A DNA stretch of 24,452 bases. Origin: DATKZS01 sp035527835 [NCBI: bacterium] (GTDB taxonomy: Bacteria; RBG-13-61-14). Positions within the stretch are counted from its first letter, which is position 1. Each line of letters begins with the position of its first letter. A program made the position numbers and the translations under genes. The notes under the pieces are model-generated. The model searched no databases. It saw only the letters and a list, made by a program, of their open reading frames with translations, and was not told where the DNA came from. The DNA is taken from contig DATKZS010000147.1 in NCBI GenBank assembly GCA_035527835.1, positions 1-24,452 of the forward strand. The letters are read 5' to 3'. Positions 1-6,959 of the stretch are shown piece after piece.

Positions 1-194
1 GACGCCAAGAGCGCCAAGGATTATTTTTAAACACGATTTTAAGAGGGCTTGGGTGCGAATGTTTCTTGCTTGGCGCTCCCGTCGGCCGGTTCGCCAAGCC
101 GGTTGGGGCCGACGTTCCGGATCTGTTCTTTGCCGGGCCGCAAAGAAACATCATGATTTACTTGGCGATCCTTGGCGCTCTTGGCGTCTTGGCG
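1..194. repeat. Long inverted repeat, CGCCAAGA-unit family (copy B1)
   Basis: Bases 1-21 are a perfect reverse complement of bases 168-188. Each arm is made of tandem nonamers of the type CGCCAAGAG. The right arm runs on to about 194 (CTTGGCGG), so the left arm probably continues upstream of the window. The 146-base interior has no convincing gene; the small open frame across it is low-complexity translation of the repeat. A second copy of the same family lies at 22254-22365. Confidence 0.85.
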
Positions 195-283
195 GTTTTC
201 TTACGGCCTATTTTGGACAAGAGTGATATTTTTAGTTCTGTGCACTCGACAGTGGATCATCCTCGGGCGGGGTTTAAGAATTT

Positions 284-536
284 ACACGGATGAAAACGGA
301 TGAGACGGCAGCCTGCGCGCCAAAGCTGCTTCGGCGGCGGAGCGATGACACGGATCAGGGAATGGCCGGAAATTTCTTGATCCGTGAGATCAGTTTCCAT
401 CCGTAGGCTTGGGAAAGATCGCGAATCTCGATGACTTGCGGGGGACCGGCGAAATTGACGCCGACGGATGGAATACGGATCGCACGGATCTCCTGGCCCG
501 ATCCGTGAAATCCGTTCGAATCCGTTCAATCCGTGT
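284..536. repeat. Compound inverted repeat, ACGGATGA-unit family (C)
   Basis: The left end carries tandem ACGGATGAA units (284-304) and the right end the complementary ATCCGTTC units (511-536). Inside are two nested hairpins: CACGGATCA at 349-357 with TGATCCGTG at 378-386, and CACGGATC at 483-490 with GATCCGTG at 500-507. No gene is supported between 195 and 525 apart from this repeat material. The right end adjoins the decayed tail of the Y1 transposase. Confidence 0.75.
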
Positions 537-1010
537 GGAACTCTTGGCGCTTCAAGGGGTAGGCATCATCCACCTTGAAATGCACAGAGCCATATTTTTA
601 ATAAGGAACCGTCGAAGCTCATCCTGGAACGATACCTTCTTATGGTGCTCTTCCAGCCTCTAAATATACGCCCTAACCGCATCAACGTTAGACTCACTCA
701 CCGAAAAAGCTCCGTAACCGTTTTGCCAGACAAAGGCACTGAACTCAGGACCTCTCATTTTCATCCATTTGGAAGCCCCCCTCTTCACTTCCTCCACCAC
801 CTTGCTCACGGCTAGGGTCTTGGGATGGTTGAAGAGAATGTGAACGTGTTCTTCCGTGCCGCCAATGATGATCGCCGGCGCATCGAGATTATGGAGGATG
901 CCAGCAAGATAGGCGTATAGATCGGTCTGGACCCCTTTGGGGATCATCGCCCGCCGTTCCTTGGTGCTGAAGATCAGGTGGATGACGATGTTTGCCAAGG
1001 ACTGGGCCAT
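526..1010 (-). pseudogene. REP-associated / IS200-like Y1 transposase, broken
   Basis: The intact part (660-1010, 116 residues) begins MAQSLANIVIHLIFSTKERR and carries the HUH signature EEHVHIL, followed by the SKWMK and WQNGYGAFS blocks of small Y1 single-strand transposases. The frame is closed by TAG at 660-662, yet it continues open beyond with RLEEHHKKVSFQDELRRFL, which matches the usual C-terminal region of the family. The presumed catalytic Tyr lies upstream of the stop. A second lesion follows: a run of five A at 595-599 would read IKKYG if it had six A, and the shifted frame then runs open to TGA at 526-528. A good ribosome site (AAAGGAG, about 7 bases upstream) precedes the start. 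It is probably inactive, although a truncated protein could still be made. Confidence 0.85.
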
Positions 1011-1027
1011 GGCATCTCCTTTGTTTT

Positions 1028-1110
1028 GCCCTTTCAGGGCGCCATAGGTTTATGATCGTCTTTTCCGCCGGGCGTTGCCCTGGGCTATCTTGTTTCTGGT
1101 CTTTCAGACC
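1028..1110. repeat. Paired REP-like hairpins upstream of the Y1 transposase
   Basis: Two short hairpins of identical build, GCCCT-TTC-AGGGC (1028-1040) and GGTCT-TTC-AGACC (1098-1110), each have a 5-bp stem and a TTC loop. A GGGCGTTGCCC hairpin lies between them. They sit within 100 bases of the transposase start. REP-associated tyrosine transposases typically lie next to such palindromes, so these are candidate recognition sites. The rest of 1011-1191 holds no gene that I can see. Confidence 0.6.
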
Positions 1111-1191
1111 GCCGATCACCAATCCATGCCCAAATTTCTTCACGCCCTCCGCGACTCTGTCGGTTAAATATCCCTTAAATTGACCGCCGTT

Positions 1192-2454
1192 CTATGTACC
1201 CGAATAATTTACCACCAACAACGTCGCCGGTCCTGTAATTCCGGCCGTGTTCACGGCGCGGAGGAGGAGCTTGTTGGCGCCGGGATGGAGGCGCCAGTCA
1301 AAGGCGATGACGGAGCCGTGGAACGGGGTGAGCACGGCGCGGAGGATGGAAGGGCCGGGAAGATAGGGCGAGGGCGGACGGGTCCATAGGCCGCCCTCGA
1401 ATTTAAGCTCGAGCGTCTCGGCCTCCGGCATGTTGGTGCGCACCAGGCAGGTGAGCGTGTCGGGCGCCGCTGACGCCATGAGCCGCGCCTGGGCCTGGTT
1501 CAGCGGGAAGTCGAAATCCAGCGGGTCGTCCGTGATGTCGCGGTACAGTTCGGGCCGTCCGTCGGTCGCGCTGTCTTTCCACGACAGGTAGGTGTCCGCG
1601 CGGTCCCAGAAGTTGAAGGGGTGGGAGAGGTGGTCGTTGCGCGGGTCGGCCGAGAGGTGGAAGAACTTTTCCATGACCGCCTTCTGGTTGAACTTCACGC
1701 CCGCGAGCGCGTTCTTGCCCTTGCCCACGACCATTGTCACCGCGTCAATCTCTCCGCTGACCAGCGCCTGATGTACCTGGAGCGCGGAGAGCGGCCTGCC
1801 GTCCCGCTCGAACCGGCAGTCGTAGAACGGGTCCAGCAACACCCACTGGTCGTACTGATTGGACCAGACCTCGACCGTGAAATGGCCGTTGCCGGGCTTT
1901 TTGTCCTCAGTGAGCACGTCGAGGTAGCGGGCCTGCCAGCCGAGCGCAAGGCAGCACTGAGCGAGGACCACGGCGTATTGAGCGCAGAACCCGCCGGTCC
2001 GGCCCGACCGGATCAGGTCAAGAATTTGGTTCGCGTCCCACGGCGGATACGGATGCGGCGTGCCCAGCGGCCACTGGCTGTTAACCCAGTCGCAAAGCAG
2101 CGCCATCTTATCGAGCTCGTCCTTCCCGGCCGCCACCACTTCATCCAGCTTCTCACGCTCCCTGAGCGCGGCCAGGCCCGGGTGGTCGAGACGCTCGCTC
2201 CGGAATTCCCACGACCGCGGCCGGATCAGGCCGTTCTGCTCCTCCACCAGCTTCACCGACGCCGGCAGCTTGTGGTTAACCCGCGCCAGCTCTAACCCGC
2301 GAACCAGGTAAAGCGGGGCGGGGGCCGCATCCGGGGCTCGCGTCGGCGGTGCAGGGCCGCGGTTGTTGCAAGCCGGAGCGGCCGCGCTGAAAAAAATGAG
2401 CGCACCAAGAAGCGCGTATCGTGCCGCGGGCCGGTAAGATTTTTTCGCGTGCAT
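1192..2454 (-). CDS. Exported transglutaminase-like protein
   Basis: 420 residues from the ATG at 2454. A longer frame reaches 2580, but its extra 42 residues look non-coding and the 2454 start gives a clean signal sequence (basic MHAKKSYRPAAR, then a hydrophobic stretch ending AAAPAC, a poor lipobox). The middle holds a transglutaminase-like core: Cys157 in GGFCAQYA, His191 in NGHFTVEVW and Asp208 in WVLLDPFYD, the Cys-His-Asp triad order of this superfamily. The C-terminal 120 residues look like a beta-rich domain that I do not recognise. It probably acts in the envelope or outside the cell on peptide or amide bonds; the substrate is unknown. No ribosome site is evident. It is divergent from the phosphatase gene, with about 100 bases between them. 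Confidence 0.8.
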   Translation of the reverse strand: MHAKKSYRPAARYALLGALIFFSAAAPACNNRGPAPPTRAPDAAPAPLYLVRGLELARVNHKLPASVKLVEEQNGLIRPRSWEFRSERLDHPGLAALREREKLDEVVAAGKDELDKMALLCDWVNSQWPLGTPHPYPPWDANQILDLIRSGRTGGFCAQYAVVLAQCCLALGWQARYLDVLTEDKKPGNGHFTVEVWSNQYDQWVLLDPFYDCRFERDGRPLSALQVHQALVSGEIDAVTMVVGKGKNALAGVKFNQKAVMEKFFHLSADPRNDHLSHPFNFWDRADTYLSWKDSATDGRPELYRDITDDPLDFDFPLNQAQARLMASAAPDTLTCLVRTNMPEAETLELKFEGGLWTRPPSPYLPGPSILRAVLTPFHGSVIAFDWRLHPGANKLLLRAVNTAGITGPATLLVVNYSGT

Positions 2455-2521
2455 ATTAGGTTCTAGAATAACCCGCTGCCCTTTGCCGCGCAAGCAGCCG
2501 TCTTTTATGAACGCGCCGCGT

Positions 2522-2550
2522 TTGTTCCCCCGGCCCGGCCGTGGTATAAG
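2522..2550 (+). promoter_or_regulatory. Candidate promoter of the phosphatase gene
   Basis: TTGTTC at 2522-2527 and TATAAG at 2545-2550 are separated by 17 bases. Transcription would begin near 2557, almost at the ATG at 2559, which also has no ribosome site. This would fit a leaderless message. The -35 match is weak. Confidence 0.35.
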
Positions 2551-2558
2551 CCATCTCC

Positions 2559-3110
2559 ATGTCCGGTAAAAATAAGGCAACTCCCGCCCCGGAAGAGCTC
2601 TCCGTTTCCTTTAACCCGCTGCGCTTTTCCTGGCACGTGGGCCGCATGGTGGCCGGCTCGGCCCGGCCGGGAAGGTACAACGACATCAGGAAGGACTTCG
2701 CCACCCTGAAGGGGCAGGGCATCGAGATCATCGTGAACCTGTGCGAGAGCGCGCTCGACATCCCGCCCGAGTTCGTCAAGGATTTCACCGAGGTCCACGA
2801 GCCGGTGCTCGACGGCCACCCGCCCGAGCCGGAACAGCTCGAAAATATCATCGCCCTCGTCAAGAAGTCCGCCGCCGCCGGCAAGAGCGCCGTGGTCCAC
2901 TGCCGCGGCGGGGTCGGCCGAACCGCCACCGTCCTCATCCCCCTCATCATGGCCATGGAGGGTGTCTCCCTCCAGGACGCCGTCACCCGCCTCCGCCAGG
3001 CCGGCCGCTACACCCAGACCATGCAGCAATGGCACTTCCTCGAAGACTGGGCCGGAGAGCACGAGGCGGAGAAAGCAGATAAGGATTCAACCGGGAAAAA
3101 ATCAAAGTAA
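2559..3110 (+). CDS. Dual-specificity / tyrosine-phosphatase-like protein
   Basis: 183 residues. The active-site loop is complete: VVHCRGGVGRTATV, with nucleophile Cys115, Arg121 and Thr122 in the HCxxGxxRT pattern. Asp85 in EPVLDGHPP is placed about 30 residues earlier, as expected for the general acid. The rest resembles compact cyclin-dependent-kinase-inhibitor-3-like and DSP-type phosphatases. There is no signal peptide, so it should be cytoplasmic. It probably removes phosphate from Ser/Thr/Tyr of a protein, or from a small phosphorylated molecule; no kinase lies in the window. The C-terminal 20 residues are charged and low in complexity. Confidence 0.85.
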   Translation: MSGKNKATPAPEELSVSFNPLRFSWHVGRMVAGSARPGRYNDIRKDFATLKGQGIEIIVNLCESALDIPPEFVKDFTEVHEPVLDGHPPEPEQLENIIALVKKSAAAGKSAVVHCRGGVGRTATVLIPLIMAMEGVSLQDAVTRLRQAGRYTQTMQQWHFLEDWAGEHEAEKADKDSTGKKSK

Positions 3111-3148
3111 TTTGTGGAAGTGAATTGAATTCGGGCCAACGAGAAGGT

Positions 3149-3370
3149 TCACTTCTTCTCCGAGTTCTCCGATCGAATGGCGGAGATTTCATGTTGGAGC
3201 TCCACCGAGGTGTACTGGTCCCTTAAGTCCTTGAGGGCGCCAGCCCATTCGAAGGTGAACTTGCCGGGCGGGAGGTCCTGGCTTCGCGCGGCGATGAAAT
3301 CCACGAAGTCCTCCACCTCGCGCTGGAGGTCCGGGGGAAGGTCCTTGATCTTTTCCTCGAGCGGCTTCAT
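3149..3370 (-). CDS. DUF2281-family antitoxin-like protein (orphan)
   Basis: 73 residues. The N-terminus (LEEKIKDLPPDLQREVEDFVDF) and the C-terminal WAGALKDLRDQYTSVELQHE block are typical of DUF2281 proteins, small proteins often encoded just before a PIN-domain toxin. A strong ribosome site (GGAGGG, 7 bases before ATG) supports the start. A TATAAT on the same strand (complement of 3389-3394) could serve as its -10. No PIN gene follows: the next gene is on the opposite strand, converging from the left. It is therefore either an orphan or works with a partner elsewhere. Confidence 0.75.
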   Translation of the reverse strand: MKPLEEKIKDLPPDLQREVEDFVDFIAARSQDLPPGKFTFEWAGALKDLRDQYTSVELQHEISAIRSENSEKK

Positions 3371-3400
3371 GTTAAACCCTCCAGCTAAGATTATAGCCTC

Positions 3401-3475
3401 GAGGAGCGAGGAGCGGGTATCGAGGAATCCAGCCGCGCGACGCCCTCAATCCCCGCTACTCGATGCTCGCTCCTC
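3401..3475. repeat. Inverted repeat of GAGGAGCGAG type (D), between fbaB and DUF2281
   Basis: GAGGAGCGAG at 3401-3410 is a perfect inverse of CTCGCTCCTC at 3466-3475. Inside are further imperfect matches (GCGGGTATCGAG against CCCGCTACTCGA). It starts 4 bases past the fbaB stop and could end that transcript. Confidence 0.7.
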
Positions 3476-3478
3476 TTT

Positions 3479-4531
3479 TCACGCCACCGTCACCTTCTTC
3501 TCCAGGTACACGTCCTGGACCGCGTTCACGAGCTTGGCCCCGTCGGCCATGGGGCGCTGGAAGGCTTTGCGGCCGAGGATGAGGCCCATGCCGCCGGCGC
3601 GCTTGTTGATGACGGCGGTCTTGACCGCGTCCTGGAAGTCGTTGGATCCGGAGCCGCCGCCGGAGTTGATGAGTCCCATCCTTCCCATGTAGCAGTTGAC
3701 GACCTGGTAGCGCGTGAGGTCAATGGGGTGGTCGGTGGTGAGCTTTTCGTAGACGAGCTTGCTGGTCTTTCCGAACTTGAGGGCATTGTAGCCGCCGTTG
3801 TTTTCGGGTTGTTTCTGCTTGATGATGTCGGCCTCGATGGTGACGCCGAGGTGGTTGGCCTGGCCGGTGAGGTCGGCCGAGACATGGTAGTCCACTCCAT
3901 CCTTTTTGAACGCGGAGTTGCGCAGGTAGCACCAGAGGATGCAGACCATTCCGAGGTCGTGGGCGCGGGAGAAGGCGTCGGAGATTTCCATGATCTGGCG
4001 GCGGCAGTTTTCCTGGCCGAAATAGATGGTGGCCCCGACGGCGACCGCGCCCAAATCAAACGCCTGCTCGACCGACGCGAACAGCGTCTGGTCGTATATG
4101 TTCGGATACGTCAGCATCTCGTTGTGGTTGATCTTGACGATGAACGGGATCTTGTGCGCGTAGAGCCGCGACACCGCGCCGAGCGCGCCCAGCGTCGAAA
4201 CCACGGCGTTACAGCCGGCCTCCAGGGCCAGCTTCACGATGTTGGCCGGGTCGAAGTAGAGCGGGTTCGGAGCGAACGACGCGCCGCCAGAGTGCTCGAT
4301 GCCCTGGTCCACCGGCAGGATGGACAGGTAGCCCGTGCCGGCCAGCCGGCCGTGGTCGAACATGGTCTGCAGGTTCCGGAGCACCGCCGGCGGCCGGTCG
4401 GTGATCGCCATGGTCCGGTCAATAAAATCCGGCCCCGGAAGGTGCAGCAGGTCCTTGGATACCGTGCCGCACTTGTGCTCGAGCAAATCCTTGGCCTCGT
4501 TTCCCAATACCTTTTCTATGTCAGTTGACAT
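3479..4531 (-). CDS. fbaB: Class I fructose-bisphosphate aldolase, FbaB/DhnA type
   Basis: 350 residues, the same length as Escherichia coli FbaB. It should cleave fructose 1,6-bisphosphate to dihydroxyacetone phosphate and glyceraldehyde 3-phosphate through a Schiff base, in the cytoplasm. Visible family blocks are [12 protein letters not shown] (73-83), [10 protein letters not shown] (129-138) and [14 protein letters not shown] (232-245), where Lys238 is the probable Schiff-base lysine. Near the C-terminus are [14 protein letters not shown] and [15 protein letters not shown], the phosphate-binding part of the barrel. The ribosome site AAGGAGG lies 7 bases before the start. It is divergent from a class II aldolase, and both release or use three-carbon sugar phosphates. 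Confidence 0.94.
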   Translation of the reverse strand: MSTDIEKVLGNEAKDLLEHKCGTVSKDLLHLPGPDFIDRTMAITDRPPAVLRNLQTMFDHGRLAGTGYLSILPVDQGIEHSGGASFAPNPLYFDPANIVKLALEAGCNAVVSTLGALGAVSRLYAHKIPFIVKINHNEMLTYPNIYDQTLFASVEQAFDLGAVAVGATIYFGQENCRRQIMEISDAFSRAHDLGMVCILWCYLRNSAFKKDGVDYHVSADLTGQANHLGVTIEADIIKQKQPENNGGYNALKFGKTSKLVYEKLTTDHPIDLTRYQVVNCYMGRMGLINSGGGSGSNDFQDAVKTAVINKRAGGMGLILGRKAFQRPMADGAKLVNAVQDVYLEKKVTVA

Positions 4532-4668
4532 CGCAAACCTCCTTGCCTTTGATGATTGGCCTTAAAGATACCCCCAGTTTTAAGCTATGCTATTTTGTCC
4601 GGCGCCGCGTGTCAAGAAAGAGGTGCACCGGTGTCACCGGCCGCCATGTGCTTCGCGCGCTTAAGTTA

Positions 4669-4677
4669 TGATATAAT
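4669..4677 (+). promoter_or_regulatory. Extended -10 promoter of the class II aldolase
   Basis: TGATATAAT is a perfect extended -10 (TGNTATAAT), about 65 bases before the start at 4742. No good -35 is visible, which extended -10 promoters tolerate. The remainder of the 210-base divergent region should also hold the fbaB promoter, which I could not place. Confidence 0.55.
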
Positions 4678-4741
4678 CCCGGCCATCCGGAATTATCCCG
4701 CCGCGGGGCAGCGGGCAAATGGTCTCGGGAAAGGGGAAGTC

Positions 4742-5419
4742 ATGGGAAACGATTATTCCGAGCTTAGGCGCGAGGTTTGCGGGTATGCGCGGAAGATGGC
4801 GGCGGCCGGGTTCGTGACCGGCTCGGCCGGCAACGTGAGCGCGCGGGTGGTGGGAGAAGAGGACCGTTACGTGATCACTCCGACTTCAATAGATTATGAG
4901 GTCCTCATGCCGGAGAACATTGTGGTGTGCGACGGCGAGGGCGAGGCGGTGATCGAGGTCGAGAACGCGCCCAGCTTCGAGCTGCCGCTGCACGTGGCCA
5001 TCTACCAGGCGCGGCCGGACGTAAAGGCCGTGTTCCACACCCACTCGATCTACTCGACCATCCTCTCCATCCTCCGCCTCCCGTTGCCGCCGCTGATCGA
5101 GGAGATGGTGCCGTACCTGGGCGGCGAGATCGCGGTGGCGGACTACGGCCAGTCCGGATCGGACGAGCTGGCCGCGAACACGGTCAAGGCGCTCGGCCCG
5201 AAGGCCGCGGTGTTCATCGCTAACCACGGCAACGTCTGCGCGGCCAAGTCTTTGAAAAAGGCCTTTGCCGCCTGCCATCTGGTGGAGCGCGCGGCGATGA
5301 TCTACGTGGAGTCGCTCAAGCTCGAGAAGCTGGGCCTGGGCCAGGTAAAGCTCCTGCCCGCCGAGGTCGTGGAATCGGAGCGGGACATGTACGACGTGCT
5401 CCGGCAGATGCCGGATTAG
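4742..5419 (+). CDS. Class II aldolase / fuculose-phosphate-aldolase-like (AraD/FucA family)
   Basis: 225 residues from ATG 4742, chosen because GGGGAAG precedes it; the longer open frame from 4556 has no ribosome site. It has the family pattern: TGSAGNVSAR (phosphate-binding loop), ELPLHVAIYQARPDVKAV, then HTHS with two zinc-ligand histidines, and NHGNV with the third. The family includes zinc enzymes that split sugar 1-phosphates (fuculose, rhamnulose) into dihydroxyacetone phosphate and an aldehyde, and also epimerases and methylthioribulose-phosphate dehydratase. The GH106-like gene in this window suggests rhamnose or deoxysugar use, but the substrate is not settled by sequence. Confidence 0.88.
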   Translation: MGNDYSELRREVCGYARKMAAAGFVTGSAGNVSARVVGEEDRYVITPTSIDYEVLMPENIVVCDGEGEAVIEVENAPSFELPLHVAIYQARPDVKAVFHTHSIYSTILSILRLPLPPLIEEMVPYLGGEIAVADYGQSGSDELAANTVKALGPKAAVFIANHGNVCAAKSLKKAFAACHLVERAAMIYVESLKLEKLGLGQVKLLPAEVVESERDMYDVLRQMPD

Positions 5420-5425
5420 CGCCAT

Positions 5426-5653
5426 TCAGCGCAGTCGCAAAAAGTCATCAACGGTGAAACCGGCGTCTTTGAGAATTCTTATGGCAAGTCCGCGGCCGAT
5501 GTCACCGCCGGTGTGGATGGGGATAGTCACCGAAATGTTTCGTTGCTCGCGCCAAAGGGTAAGGTGGCTCCCGGACTGCCGGTCCTCGATAAAGCCCTGG
5601 GATTTCAGAAACCGGATAAGCTCCTGCGCGGTGACCTGAGGCATCCGGCTCAT
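5426..5653 (-). CDS. hicA: HicA-family mRNA interferase toxin
   Basis: 75 residues. The fold signature ELIRFLKSQGFIEDRQSGSH carries the catalytic His30 in GSHLTLW, followed by ISVTIPIHTGGDIGRGLAIRILKDAG, the usual HicA ending. The toxin cuts mRNA and is blocked by HicB. The start overlaps the hicB stop in ATGA (5650-5653), so translation is probably coupled; a second ATG three codons in is possible. The gene converges on the class II aldolase with 6 bases between the stops. Confidence 0.9.
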   Translation of the reverse strand: MSRMPQVTAQELIRFLKSQGFIEDRQSGSHLTLWREQRNISVTIPIHTGGDIGRGLAIRILKDAGFTVDDFLRLR

Positions 5654-5889
5654 TCAGGCACGCCTACCGTCAGCTCTTCAACATGAACCAGCGACTCATT
5701 CTGGGGGACCGGCGTGGAGTGGCTGAGCAGGGAGGCCAGGTGTTGTTCAATGGCTTCCCTGATGTTCCGTTTGGCATCCTCGATGGTCTTGCCGTTGGAA
5801 AAGCAGCCAGGCAGCGTCGGGCTGTACGCAAGGTAGCCTTCATCTTCCGGCTCTTTCTCTATGATTATCTGGAACGAATAATATTTCAT
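5650..5889 (-). CDS. hicB: HicB-family antitoxin
   Basis: 79 residues. Contains the HicB-like core EPEDEGYLAYSPTLPGCFSNG and TIEDAKRNIREAIEQHL. It is a short form with no visible C-terminal helix-turn-helix or ribbon-helix-helix domain, so autoregulation by DNA binding is not obvious. AGGAAGG lies about 6 bases before the start. Antitoxin before toxin is the commoner order in one of the two hic arrangements. Confidence 0.9.
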   Translation of the reverse strand: MKYYSFQIIIEKEPEDEGYLAYSPTLPGCFSNGKTIEDAKRNIREAIEQHLASLLSHSTPVPQNESLVHVEELTVGVPE

Positions 5890-5958
5890 TGGAGACCTTC
5901 CTGCCCGAGAAGATAAATAAGCGATTGTGGTCTTCTAATCGAATCCAGCCTTTCCTAT

Positions 5959-5987
5959 ATATTACATTCCCGGCTGCAATTGTGCAA
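5959..5987 (-). promoter_or_regulatory. Candidate promoter of hicBA
   Basis: On the minus strand TTGCAC (complement of 5982-5987) is followed after 17 bases by TAATAT (complement of 5959-5964), about 70 bases before hicB. It lies in a locally AT-rich gap and is the best candidate in the interval. Confidence 0.45.
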
Positions 5988-6019
5988 CAGGGATCAGGCT
6001 AGCATCCTTGGCCGACATT

Positions 6020-6949
6020 TCACTCATTACGGCCTTCCACGAAGTCCTCGTACAGGACCAGGTCTTCCGGGGCCGACGAGAATTTTGTCACCATCTCCCG
6101 GTCTTCCTTCGATGCCGTTCCTTTTTCGATCAGCTCCTGGACCTGGGGCGGCGACACTCCCACCGGCCCGAACACGCCCTGGTACTTGACCAAGGGATAC
6201 GGGGCCTCGGCCGCGAACCAGTAATAAAAGTCCGGGATCCACGGCTTGACCATGCGCGCGATCCAGTACCAGTTCTTGAAGATGGCCTTGAGGTCCGGCT
6301 CCACCCGCACCTTCCAGCACTCGAACGTACCCGCCGGCACCGTCACGCTCTCCTTGCCCTCCACGATCACGTTCATCTTCCATGGAGTGAGGTGCGACGA
6401 GAACCAGATCTGCAGGCCGTTCATCGCGTCCGGCTCGAACTTCATGCCCCGCACGGTCATGGGGATGGAAAAGAAATGGTTCAGGTCCGGGGGCGACGTG
6501 TACTCCGGGTCGTCGAAGTAGGTGATCTCCTTTTTCACCACCCGGCCGTTAGTGCTCCGCATCCTTTTCTCGAACACCACGAAGCGCAGCGGCGCGAAGT
6601 CGGTGAAGATGTAGGTGTAATAGTTGATCTGCCCGCCCGCGAGCTGCTCGGCCCGGAAAAAACGGTAGTACGGCTTGCCGTTCTTCGTGAACCGCGTGAT
6701 GATCTGCGTGACCTTCGTGACCTCCTCCCGCGGGCTCACGAAACTCTCGGTCTTTTCCTCCGTGGTCTCCAGGCCCACCTTGTAAACCAGCTTCTCGCCG
6801 TCCGGGATGTCCGGCGGGGAAAACGTGCCCGACCGCGCGGATAGGGCAACCAGCATGATGGCGAGGATGGCCCACATAGCTCTGCTATGTGGGCGGCTTC
6901 GCCGCAGGATGAGGGACCACGATCCCCGGCGCGACATAAAATCATCCAT
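6020..6949 (-). CDS. DUF3108-like exported protein
   Basis: 309 residues if started at 6949, 10 bases past the ilvD stop. A basic N-terminus with several Arg is followed by the hydrophobic WAILAIMLVALSA and then a beta-rich region starting DGEKLVYKVGLE, with later blocks NYYTYIFTDF and ESVTVPAGTFECWKVRV. That last pattern, a strand, PAGTF and a strand, is typical of DUF3108-type periplasmic proteins, which resemble outer-membrane lipoprotein-carrier folds. The role is unknown. An internal ATG at 6877 would drop the basic region and lies within a strong hairpin (6870-6894), so the true start is uncertain. It is the last gene of the fic-ilvD-DUF3108 cluster. Confidence 0.75.
   Translation of the reverse strand: MDDFMSRRGSWSLILRRSRPHSRAMWAILAIMLVALSARSGTFSPPDIPDGEKLVYKVGLETTEEKTESFVSPREEVTKVTQIITRFTKNGKPYYRFFRAEQLAGGQINYYTYIFTDFAPLRFVVFEKRMRSTNGRVVKKEITYFDDPEYTSPPDLNHFFSIPMTVRGMKFEPDAMNGLQIWFSSHLTPWKMNVIVEGKESVTVPAGTFECWKVRVEPDLKAIFKNWYWIARMVKPWIPDFYYWFAAEAPYPLVKYQGVFGPVGVSPPQVQELIEKGTASKEDREMVTKFSSAPEDLVLYEDFVEGRNE
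6870..6905. repeat. Double hairpin at the start of the DUF3108 gene
   Basis: GCCCACATAGC at 6870-6880 and its exact inverse at 6884-6894 form an 11-bp stem with a 3-base loop. It is immediately joined by GCGGC-TTC-GCCGC (6893-6905). Both lie in the coding frame of the upstream-start reading. Confidence 0.85.
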
Positions 6950-6959
6950 TTTTCAACTT

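Noticed and set aside
66-293. A small open frame with a hydrophobic stretch, resembling a membrane peptide
   Set aside because: The hydrophobic part is a translation of the CTTGGCG repeat arm.
284-536. A CRISPR-like array of ACGGATGA units
   Set aside because: Units are short, irregularly spaced and inverted, with no spacers or cas genes.
660-662. TAG read as an amino acid in the transposase
   Set aside because: TAG ends several well-formed genes here (class II aldolase, ilvD, the activation-domain gene), and a frameshift also follows, so simple decay is more likely.
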